DNA of 38,159 nt from a virus. The notes beneath the pieces were generated by a model. The model had not been told where the DNA came from, did not search any database, and saw nothing but the letters and a program-made list of their open reading frames with translations. Below, piece by piece: positions 1-4,612 of the stretch. Each line of letters begins with the position of its first letter. Position 1 is the stretch's first letter. The position numbers were made by a program, and so were the translations under genes. The stretch spans positions 1 through 38,159 of the IMG/VR virus record IMGVR_UViG_3300049846_000658; one strand, 5' to 3'.

Positions 1-120
1 TTCATAAGCCAAGTCATGAATTTTTGACCAAAGATCATCCTGTTCTTCATCTGAGTAGTTACCCAGATTTGGATTCATTGATTGGTATACCAATCTTTGA
101 AGTTGGCTAAGGAGAATCAT
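1..120 (-). CDS. Small protein, partial (C-terminal part outside window)
   Basis: A leftward frame starts with ATG at 120-118 and stays open to the window edge, giving 40 visible codons (MILLSQLQRLVYQSMNPNLG, then an acidic YSDEEQDD stretch). Its ATG overlaps the TGA of the preceding leftward gene in an ATGA arrangement, and a GGAG motif lies within its own first codons rather than upstream. It is therefore probably translated by coupling to its neighbour. I do not recognise the family. The coupling and lack of stops support it as a gene, but it is short and incomplete. Confidence 0.55.
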   Translation of the reverse strand, partial: MILLSQLQRLVYQSMNPNLGNYSDEEQDDLWSKIHDLAYE

Positions 121-377
121 TGCAATTCTCCTATCTTTACCAACAGGGCATTAATATCATCCATTGATAACCAGCCAATGACATCCCCATTTGCAACAGG
201 GTTGTCATAATGAAGTTTCCAGTTATCTCCCTCGAACTTGATCACTCCAAGTTCATATTTCCCGTCTTCTTTTCCATGAGATATATCATTACGAACAATA
301 GATGCTCCAAATCCATTATCCATTCTTACAACGAGGTGAACGCCACCTATATATACTTTAAGATCTACTATTTTCAT
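117..377 (-). CDS. Hypothetical phage protein, 86 aa
   Basis: The leftward frame has a strong Shine-Dalgarno site (GAGGAGG, about 6 bases before the ATG), which fixes the start. The protein is soluble-looking, with mixed charge, no membrane segment and no cysteine. It reads like a small alpha/beta fold: alternating hydrophobic strands (KIVDLKVYIGGVHLVV), a central charged loop, and a C-terminal helix (DDINALLVKIGEL). No family recognised. It follows the 90-aa gene by 11 bases and overlaps the next leftward gene by 4 bases, so all three are probably on one transcript. Confidence 0.75.
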   Translation of the reverse strand: MKIVDLKVYIGGVHLVVRMDNGFGASIVRNDISHGKEDGKYELGVIKFEGDNWKLHYDNPVANGDVIGWLSMDDINALLVKIGELQ

Positions 378-388
378 GGTTAGCCTCC

Positions 389-661
389 TCAGACTAATTT
401 ATAAGGAATGTTTTTACTTTCTAATACTGCTATCACTGTGGCTCCATTGCCCCAGTAATTAGCATCTACGCAACACATCTGATCATCTCCATAATCAGAC
501 ATATTGCAATCCTCTGTGAAACGTACACTTTTCCATTCATGTACGTGTTCTTCCTCTGTGTTCATCCAGTCATTCCATGAGTAGTAGACATCTGTTCCAC
601 TATCCATTTCCAATCCTGCATTTATGGCATCCTGCCTTTTAAACACTGCTTGCTGACCCAT
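389..661 (-). CDS. Hypothetical acidic phage protein, 90 aa
   Basis: The leftward frame starts at ATG 661-659 with a GGGGATAG ribosome site. It is acidic and rich in Trp, Tyr and Asp, with a CC pair (residues about 63-64) and a C-terminal segment (GATVIAVLESKNIPYKLV) that resembles the last strand-helix-strand of a small alpha/beta domain. No family recognised. It lies just after the minus-strand terminator at 681-709, so it may need its own promoter in the short gap, although nothing convincing is visible there. It is probably co-transcribed with the 86-aa gene. Confidence 0.7.
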   Translation of the reverse strand: MGQQAVFKRQDAINAGLEMDSGTDVYYSWNDWMNTEEEHVHEWKSVRFTEDCNMSDYGDDQMCCVDANYWGNGATVIAVLESKNIPYKLV

Positions 662-680
662 AATCTATCCCCTTGTTTTA

Positions 681-709
681 AAAATGAAAAAGGCTACTTT
701 CGTAGCCTT
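681..709 (-). terminator. Intrinsic terminator for leftward small-gene operon
   Basis: An 8-bp perfect stem (690-697 with 702-709), loop TTTC on the plus strand, is followed on the minus strand by a T-rich tract (plus-strand A-rich 681-690). It overlaps the stop codon of the 121-aa gene at 708-710, so it ends the leftward transcript of that operon. Confidence 0.8.
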
Positions 710-1073
710 ATATGGTTTCTGTGTCCATGTATTTACCACAAAATCCTTCTAATCCATCTTTGTAATCCATCTCCCATGAGGGAATCCAATTACAGTATTC
801 TTTCTCTGAAGCTATGTGATGATCCTTCATCACTAATCCTTTGTTCATCAAGATACAACTACCTGTTGTATCGTGACAGAACAACTCAAGCTGTTGCCAA
901 TGCCTTTCCATTTGGCATTGTTCAAAACTTTGTTTGTAATCTGGCCAGAATCCATTCTGTACCATATCGCAGTATTGGGTATGGTTTGCTTGTTCTACTT
1001 CCTGTAGATCTGATTGATGGTAAGCAATGCCTACCATAATCATTAATAAGACAGTAAGGATGACTTCTTTCAT
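708..1073 (-). CDS. Cysteine-rich exported small protein, 121 aa
   Basis: Residues 1-18 (MKEVILTVLLMIMVGIAY) form a hydrophobic N-terminal segment after a charged MKE, consistent with a signal peptide or N-terminal anchor. The rest is hydrophilic and holds six cysteines, enough for three disulphides, which fits a periplasmic location. Several small phage proteins share a pattern like this one's YCDMV and GFWPDYK, but I cannot name a family with confidence. The start has a GGAGGA site (in AAGGAGGACTAT) and overlaps the stop of the 42-aa gene as ATGA. It is last in a chain of five overlapping or adjacent leftward genes. An envelope function such as exclusion of other phages is possible but speculative. 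Confidence 0.75.
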   Translation of the reverse strand: MKEVILTVLLMIMVGIAYHQSDLQEVEQANHTQYCDMVQNGFWPDYKQSFEQCQMERHWQQLELFCHDTTGSCILMNKGLVMKDHHIASEKEYCNWIPSWEMDYKDGLEGFCGKYMDTETI

Positions 1074-1198
1074 ATAGTCCTCCTTACAATTTGATCCCTA
1101 TCTAATGTAGGGATTGACTGGCATATACAAAACACAAAACTCTTCCCTGAACTTGCTATATGGATCTCCCATCCAAAGATCTTAATTACTTTATTCAT
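1070..1198 (-). CDS. Micro-protein, 42 aa
   Basis: ATG at 1198-1196 is preceded by GGAGA with about 5 bases of spacing, and the frame ends TGA inside the ATGA of the next gene. The product begins MNKVIKIFGWEIHI and has a short hydrophobic stretch (SFVFCICQSI) too weak to call a membrane segment. No family recognised. The ribosome site and the exact 4-base overlap with the downstream start are the main evidence that it is translated. Confidence 0.6.
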   Translation of the reverse strand: MNKVIKIFGWEIHIASSGKSFVFCICQSIPTLDRDQIVRRTI

Positions 1199-1216
1199 GG
1201 TTTTTCTCCGGTAGTT

Positions 1217-1294
1217 TTATCCAAAGTAATATCCCAGTAGTCCGAAGACTACTGTGATGCACCAGTTTAGAAGAATCAGTTTCCAGACATTCAT
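1217..1294 (-). CDS. Micro-protein with one membrane segment, 25 aa
   Basis: ATG at 1294-1292 overlaps the TGA of the 58-aa gene (ATGA), which argues for coupled translation. The peptide reads MNVWKLILLNWCITVVFGLL then GYYFG and is almost entirely hydrophobic, consistent with a single membrane-spanning segment. It is too short for homology. Its coding DNA contains a perfect 8-bp inverted repeat (1235-1254) that in the leftward mRNA would close on a UUCG tetraloop. Confidence 0.5.
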   Translation of the reverse strand: MNVWKLILLNWCITVVFGLLGYYFG

Positions 1295-1467
1295 GGCATT
1301 TCTGCCTTCATGTCCTTTATCCAATCCTTTCCCAGTTTATCCTGAACTTCCAGAATCTCTTCTGGGGTCAAAGAGTAAATGGCTTCGGCAAGTTCACCTC
1401 TTGCGAGGCAAACGTCACCGTATAAATCCAATAACTTTTCAGCAATCTTTTTAATATCTTTTTTCAC
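1291..1467 (-). CDS. Small helical protein with GTG start, 58 aa
   Basis: The frame starts at GTG 1467-1465, preceded by GAGAGGAAAC, and overlaps the stop of the 47-aa gene in a GTGA arrangement. It ends TGA overlapping the ATG of the 25-aa gene. The sequence (MKKDIKKIAEKLLDLYGDVC, later TPEEILEVQDKLGKDWIKDM) is highly charged and predicted helical. No family recognised. Because it starts with GTG and is short it would be missed by default gene callers. Confidence 0.65.
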   Translation of the reverse strand: MKKDIKKIAEKLLDLYGDVCLARGELAEAIYSLTPEEILEVQDKLGKDWIKDMKAEMP

Positions 1468-1607
1468 TTTTGTTTCCTCTCATTGTTTTGGTTTCTTTTA
1501 ATGGCAGCTTGATACCTCTCTGCCATCTGTTGTTTTTGCCATTCAGGCATTTCTGCCTGTCTATGGATAATTACTGTTTTGCCATTCGGCAATTTGATAA
1601 CTTTCAT
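1464..1607 (-). CDS. Small basic protein, 47 aa
   Basis: ATG at 1607-1605 has a GAGATAG ribosome site. The product starts MKVIKLPNGKTVIIHRQAEM and ends in a basic, glutamine-rich helix (KRNQNNERKQK). It overlaps the 58-aa gene by 4 bases (GTGA). It is the first gene of the leftward chain 1464-1607, 1291-1467, 1217-1294, 1070-1198 and 708-1073. No family recognised. The short, charged and possibly nucleic-acid-binding character is inference only. Confidence 0.6.
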   Translation of the reverse strand: MKVIKLPNGKTVIIHRQAEMPEWQKQQMAERYQAAIKRNQNNERKQK

Positions 1608-1658
1608 GACTATCTATCTCTTGCCTGTAAAAAAAAAACCAATCAGCCGTTTTACGAG

Positions 1659-1699
1659 AAAAAAATAAAAGCCCCTAATACTTTTCAGTATTAAGGGCT
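1659..1699 (-). terminator. Intrinsic terminator for leftward 86-aa gene
   Basis: A 12-bp stem with one mismatch (1670-1681 with 1688-1699; loop 1682-1687) is followed on the minus strand by a T-rich tract (plus-strand A-rich 1659-1669). It lies 9 bases beyond the stop codon of the gene at 1708-1968. A second A tract at 1629-1638 adds further minus-strand T's. Confidence 0.85.
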
Positions 1700-1707
1700 T
1701 GGACGAC

Positions 1708-1968
1708 TTAAAAGTCATCGGGATTTACTTCATCTTCCTCTACATCATCGGAAGGAAAGTAAATAGTTCCTACCAGGGTAAATTCCTTGTCCGCAACTTT
1801 CGTTGCAGCTTCCAGAATCATCCTGTGTGCCGCGTATTTCTCATTCAAGGGCAAGCCCTTTGGGAGTTTTACGCGGCTGCCATCCTTCTTCACAATGCTG
1901 ACATTCAGGAATGGAATCCTGTCATCAGATTGTTCAGTACGGTTAGAACGTTTGGTGAAATTGCCCAT
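1708..1968 (-). CDS. Hypothetical phage protein with acidic tail, 86 aa
   Basis: ATG at 1968-1966 is preceded by a near-perfect TAAGGAG site. The N-terminus is polar and basic (MGNFTKRSNRTEQSDDRIPF), the middle has strand-like and helical segments (VSIVKKDGSRVKLPKGLPLN, then AAHRMILEAATKV), and the C-terminus is strongly acidic, ending DEVNPDDF. An acidic tail ending in Phe resembles single-stranded-DNA-binding proteins, but no OB-fold can be shown by eye, so no function is called. The gene is monocistronic, with its own terminator and a structured leader upstream (1969-2185). Confidence 0.75.
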   Translation of the reverse strand: MGNFTKRSNRTEQSDDRIPFLNVSIVKKDGSRVKLPKGLPLNEKYAAHRMILEAATKVADKEFTLVGTIYFPSDDVEEDEVNPDDF

Positions 1969-2011
1969 GATAGTCTCCTTAAGACGTTAGTTAGGGTTAA
2001 TTGCCACTCAC

Positions 2012-2027
2012 TTGGCGCTTGCGCCAA
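2012..2027. repeat. 16-bp perfect inverted repeat in leader of 86-aa gene
   Basis: TTGGCGC-TT-GCGCCAA is a 7-2-7 inverted repeat that folds as a 6-bp stem with a CTTG loop (CAAG on the minus strand). It lies 44 bases upstream of the leftward start at 1968. The G/T-rich tract on the plus strand at about 2104-2155 makes the preceding leader C/A-rich and G-poor. It may be an operator, an mRNA hairpin or a hairpin promoter. It has the same geometry as 2429-2444. Confidence 0.6.
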
Positions 2028-2185
2028 CAAACAGCAACGCGAACATCAACAGCCGGTAACCAAAGGTAAGGCTTTCTCTACGCTCTATCCTTGCGCCCGT
2101 CAGTGTTTGTGGGTGTGGTGTTTGTGGGGTTTGCTTGTAAGTGTTTGCGGGTTTACTTACAGCAACGTATAAGAAGGACAGCCAT

Positions 2186-2216
2186 AAAAAAAAAACCCAA
2201 CCTTTAGGTTGGGTTT
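2186..2216 (-). terminator. Intrinsic terminator for leftward 57-aa gene
   Basis: A perfect 10-bp stem (2193-2202 with 2207-2216, loop TTTA) is followed on the minus strand by ten T's (plus-strand A-run 2186-2195). It sits directly after the stop at 2222. Confidence 0.9.
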
Positions 2217-2221
2217 AGGGT

Positions 2222-2395
2222 TTACAGCTTGTCAAACAGTTGTGAAATCCGTTCATAGTCTTTAACCTCTTTAGCGGTAAGAGGGTCTGTGACCAACTCC
2301 CTTACGACTTCCTTGCGTATAATACGCAGGGAATCTTTGCCCGTTCCTGTTAAGTCGCGGATAAAAGACAGCAGATCGGCTAGGGTCTGTTTCAT
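2222..2395 (-). CDS. Small helical protein, 57 aa
   Basis: The chosen ATG at 2395-2393 has a perfect GAGGAGGAAACGCC Shine-Dalgarno context. The product starts MKQTLADLLSFIRDLTGTGK and is charged and helical throughout. No family recognised. An alternative GTG start at 2512 would give 96 aa with an extra Pro/Cys-rich N-terminus (CIPPCTHKCVVCG). It also has a weak TAAGG upstream, but that extension crosses a 9-base homopolymer and an inverted repeat that look like leader DNA. The gene is monocistronic with its own terminator and is the first gene left of the divergent region. Confidence 0.7.
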   Translation of the reverse strand: MKQTLADLLSFIRDLTGTGKDSLRIIRKEVVRELVTDPLTAKEVKDYERISQLFDKL

Positions 2396-2428
2396 GGCGT
2401 TTCCTCCTCGGATGTTGATGCCACACAC

Positions 2429-2444
2429 CACGCACTTGTGCGTG
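2429..2444. repeat. 16-bp perfect inverted repeat in leader of 57-aa gene
   Basis: CACGCAC-TT-GTGCGTG is a 7-2-7 inverted repeat, 34 bases upstream of the ATG at 2395. It folds with the same CTTG loop as the repeat at 2012-2027. On the leftward strand it follows a C-rich, G-poor stretch. It is probably a regulatory element. Confidence 0.6.
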
Positions 2445-2567
2445 CATGGGGGTATACAGCCGTTAATAGGGGGGGGGTGGTTTGGTGTTCGGTCGTTCCT
2501 CCCTGAAAGCACTGAACCCTTACTTAATTTTCAAAAATTATAAAACTTTTCCCTAATTTATTTTTTA

Positions 2568-2583
2568 TGTTCCACGTGAAACC
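2568..2583. promoter_or_regulatory. parS-like ParB-binding site
   Basis: TGTTCCACGTGAAACC matches 15 of 16 bases of the chromosomal parS site TGTTCCACGTGAAACA known from Bacillus subtilis, with only the last base different. It is the only CACGTG-centred site of this type that I found in the window, and it lies in the divergent intergenic region. No parA or parB gene is visible in the window, so the binding protein would come from the host or from another part of the phage genome. Confidence 0.6.
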
Positions 2584-2658
2584 TGTATATTTTTACATAT
2601 GGTTTAAACCGCATAGGAAGGGTTATAAGCTATAGTGTTTTAAAGATGGATAAAGATA

Positions 2659-2735
2659 TGCCCCGAAGCAAGCGTAACGGGTACGAGCGCAGCGCAGCGG
2701 AGCGAAGTACGAAAGTGTAGCGCAGCGTAGGGGCA
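2659..2735. ncRNA. GC-rich structured element (possible small RNA, leader or origin)
   Basis: In otherwise AT-rich intergenic DNA, a 77-bp stretch is bounded by TGCCCC and GGGGCA inverted termini. It contains near-tandem AGCGC/AGCGG/AGCGA units (about 2686-2706), two GTAC motifs, and a second GTAGCGCAGCGTAG block. The complementary ends would close a long hairpin-like domain. It ends 44 bases before the ATG at 2779. It does not encode a plausible peptide. It may be a structured 5' leader, a small RNA or a protein-binding repeat. The type assigned here is tentative. Confidence 0.3.
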
Positions 2736-2778
2736 ATACTTATACTTGAGAGAAATAAACCAACAAGAGGTAAGTAAT

Positions 2779-3678
2779 ATGCAAGACTTTACAGATACAG
2801 GAGTGGGAATGGATATGTATGATGACGAAGGATTGGGTATCCCTAAAACAACTGTGTATATGGATGAAATGAGAAGGTTGTATCAGGAGAGTCCAGAGAG
2901 ATTTAGGGAGGGAGGGGATATGTTTAACAGGTTGAAGGAGGGGGGATTTTCAGAAAGGGATTTAATGGAAGTGAGGGTGCCAGAGATTAGGCCAGTGGTA
3001 GAACAGAGTATTGATTGGGGTAAGGTGAATCAGTTTATTAAAGATAGGCAAGCTGAGGAAAAACTTATGAATGCGCGAGAAGGAGAAAGGATACTGATGC
3101 AATATGCTAATCCAAATCAGTATATGAATGGAGGTGGGCCACAGGCTATTCCTGATGTAAGGCAACCTGATTTAAATGGAAGGTATGTTAATCCGGGTAT
3201 AATTCCTGTTGTGGATAGAGCAATAGACAGTATTTACGGGAATGCCCTTAGTTTTGGATTAAGTGGTGCAGCAGCACAGAAGACATATAAGTTAAGCAGG
3301 CCATTGGGGATTGGTGGACTTCAAGCAACACATCTTATGAAAGGAGCACCTGCACTTGGACTTGTAGGGTTAGGCATAGATAGTGCACAAGTAGGTTACT
3401 TAGCTAATCAACATATGGCGACTAATGAGAACCTTGATGAAACAAACAGAAGGATTGCAGAAGCGGAACAATATAGAAATGCTTTGGGAGAGCAACAAAG
3501 AATAGCAAGGCAGCAGCCTGATTATGTTCAGGCATTTGCAACACCAGAGGAAATGGTGGCAGAGGCACGTAGAATGGAGAGTATGAGGCAGGCTCATTTA
3601 CAAGCTAGAAGGGATGACTATGTGAGTAATCTTAATACCTTTGTGAGGGATCAGGCGGTGCAAAAAGCCAAGCGGTGA
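2779..3678 (+). CDS. Hypothetical protein, 299 aa (possible virion protein)
   Basis: I chose ATG 2779 because AAGAGGTAAG precedes it; a TTG 33 bases upstream in the same frame has no better support. Residues 1-130 are acidic and hydrophilic. Residues about 150-215 are Gly/Ala-rich and mildly hydrophobic (ALSFGLSGAAAQKTYKLSRP, then GAPALGLVGLGIDSAQVGYL). The last 80 residues are a charged Gln/Arg-rich helix. This mix of helical ends and an amphipathic Gly/Ala centre resembles internal or ejection proteins of short-tailed phages, but no family is recognised. It is the first rightward gene and lies upstream of the terminase genes rather than with the other putative ejection proteins. Confidence 0.6.
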   Translation: MQDFTDTGVGMDMYDDEGLGIPKTTVYMDEMRRLYQESPERFREGGDMFNRLKEGGFSERDLMEVRVPEIRPVVEQSIDWGKVNQFIKDRQAEEKLMNAREGERILMQYANPNQYMNGGGPQAIPDVRQPDLNGRYVNPGIIPVVDRAIDSIYGNALSFGLSGAAAQKTYKLSRPLGIGGLQATHLMKGAPALGLVGLGIDSAQVGYLANQHMATNENLDETNRRIAEAEQYRNALGEQQRIARQQPDYVQAFATPEEMVAEARRMESMRQAHLQARRDDYVSNLNTFVRDQAVQKAKR

Positions 3679-3888
3679 CCCTTATATGTAATATAATATG
3701 TGTGTGCCGTTGCGAAAAACTATAATAAAATCAATGGGTTACAAAATAAAAATAACCATGATTTAGGGCTATTTCTGTGGATTTAGCCCTAATTTATGAG
3801 TAAAATTGTAAAACAAGAAGACAAAAAAAAAGGCCAATAAGTGTGTGCTTATTGGCCCAAAGTTTCATCTACCGAGGAGGAACGTGAC
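3679..3888. promoter_or_regulatory. Intergenic region with two TATAAT boxes and two hairpins
   Basis: No gene is seen. TATAAT boxes lie near 3694 and 3720 (plus strand), both without a good -35, so rightward promoters here are only possible. A hairpin at 3763-3792 (TTAGGGCT/AGCCCTAA, 14-base loop) lacks a strong T-run. A second, stronger hairpin follows at 3823-3857. The stretch separates the 299-aa gene from the winged-helix gene. Confidence 0.35.
3823..3857 (-). terminator. Leftward-facing intrinsic terminator upstream of winged-helix gene
   Basis: A perfect 10-bp stem (GGCCAATAAG 3832-3841 with CTTATTGGCC 3848-3857, loop TGTGTG) is preceded on the plus strand by nine A's (3823-3831). It is therefore an intrinsic terminator for transcription running leftward. 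On the rightward transcript it is a leader hairpin 32 bases before the ATG at 3889. Confidence 0.7.
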
Positions 3889-4395
3889 ATGACATCACGG
3901 GGAAATATTACTATAAGTCTTGGCCCTAATGAAAGTGTTTCTATACAAAAACCTAGAAGAGATTTAAGAATGAGCAACTATGTAAGGTATGGGGTGAATG
4001 ATAAAGGGGAGGATTTGTTTGACGTAATGGTTAATGCAAGTCTTGGTTCAATACGGTTGTTTCATGATATGAAGAAGATGAGGGATCAGGAGAGCAATCT
4101 GGTTGTGCTTCCCAAGTTGGAGAGTACATCACAGGTTAATCATAGAAATAGTTATATCAGGGAACTGGAAGGACTTGGATTAATTAAGAGAGTAGGGTGT
4201 AATAGTATACCGGGGAAGAAGTATCCGGTAAGGACAATATTGATTAATCCAGTGCTGTTAATACCCCGATCAAATGAAGGGTTTAGTATGAGCATGGATA
4301 TGTGGGAAATATTGGGGGTAGAGAGTGATGGATGTAGGCAGAGCAATGGAGGAGATAACATTCGGGAAGAGAGTATCAAGGACAGCTTGGGTTAG
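3889..4395 (+). CDS. Winged-helix DNA-binding protein, 168 aa
   Basis: ATG 3889 has a GAGGAGG site and is preferred over an in-frame GTG at 3841, which lies inside a hairpin. Residues about 50-125 show the spacing of a winged-helix fold as in RepL-like replication proteins and phage regulators: a helix (SLGSIRLFHDMKKMRDQESN), a variable strand, a recognition region (STSQVNHRNSYIRELEGLGL), then IKRV, a wing and a strand ending in INP. The N-terminus is polar and the C-terminus acidic. It is probably a transcription regulator of neighbouring genes or a replication accessory factor, inferred from fold only. Its end overlaps the Tad2-like gene by about 68 bases in another frame. Confidence 0.6.
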   Translation: MTSRGNITISLGPNESVSIQKPRRDLRMSNYVRYGVNDKGEDLFDVMVNASLGSIRLFHDMKKMRDQESNLVVLPKLESTSQVNHRNSYIRELEGLGLIKRVGCNSIPGKKYPVRTILINPVLLIPRSNEGFSMSMDMWEILGVESDGCRQSNGGDNIREESIKDSLG

Positions 4396-4555
4396 TGGTA
4401 GTTATATTGAATTGGTTTATCCGAAGGGTAATGATGACCTGTTTGATGAACCAGTAATACGGATGGTAATAGGGAGTATGCATCTACTGTATACCCCTAA
4501 TCAGTCAGATATGCTTGCTAATGACTGGTATCTCCCTAACTTCTGTAATTCATAG
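4328..4555 (+). CDS. tad2: Tad2-like (DUF2829) anti-Thoeris protein, 75 aa
   Basis: The short protein has the layout of the DUF2829/Tad2 family: an N-terminal helix of the type A-x-E-x-x-x-x-GK-x-V-x-R-x-x-W (here AMEEITFGKRVSRTAW, W21), central strands, and the C-terminal signature TPNQSDMLANDW (residues 56-67). Phage Tad2 forms a sponge that binds the cyclic ADP-ribose signal of Thoeris defence. I chose ATG 4328 because it gives the family N-terminus; GTG 4325 (one residue more) and ATG 4346 are alternatives. The first 68 bases overlap the end of the winged-helix gene, suggesting coupled expression. The family match is by eye; binding of the signal molecule is inferred. Confidence 0.75.
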   Translation: MDVGRAMEEITFGKRVSRTAWVSGSYIELVYPKGNDDLFDEPVIRMVIGSMHLLYTPNQSDMLANDWYLPNFCNS

Positions 4556-4587
4556 GAATTTGAATTAAAAGGGATTATTTACTATAG

Positions 4588-4608
4588 TCTCCTTAAAGAG
4601 TAAGGAGA
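4588..4608 (+). promoter_or_regulatory. Hairpin sequestering the terS ribosome-binding site
   Basis: TCTCCTTA (4588-4595) is exactly complementary to TAAGGAGA (4601-4608), with a 5-base loop AAGAG. The right arm is the whole Shine-Dalgarno sequence of the gene starting at 4613, so the RNA hairpin would hide the ribosome site. An ACTATAG box lies directly upstream and could be a promoter start region. Confidence 0.6.
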
Positions 4609-4612
4609 TTAT

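Larger units (their letters stand above)
2396..2778. promoter_or_regulatory. Divergent intergenic control region (383 bp)
   Basis: No convincing gene here. Seen from left to right: an inverted repeat at 2429-2444, a run of nine G at 2469-2477, a TATAAT-like box for leftward transcription at about 2538-2543 on the minus strand without a good -35 box, a parS-like site at 2568-2583, the palindrome GGTTTAAACC at 2601-2610, a TATAAG/CTATAG-like AT box at about 2625-2636, and a GC-rich structured element at 2659-2735. Leftward and rightward transcription must both begin in or near this stretch. The element types make it a candidate control region or replication origin, which is inference. Confidence 0.55.

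Noticed and set aside
650-1039. Rightward 129-codon frame opposite the leftward 121-aa and 90-aa genes
   Set aside because: It is antisense to genes with good ribosome sites and a terminator, and has no ribosome site of its own.
1708-1968. Single-stranded-DNA-binding protein call for the 86-aa acidic-tail protein
   Set aside because: The acidic tail ending in Phe is suggestive, but no OB-fold pattern is visible and the protein is short.
2008-2181. Leftward open frame of 57 codons ending in a hydrophobic segment (YRLLMFALLFVGASA)
   Set aside because: It has no ATG, GTG or TTG start near the beginning (only CTG), lies directly after a terminator, and overlaps the inverted repeat; more likely an untranslated leader with low G content.
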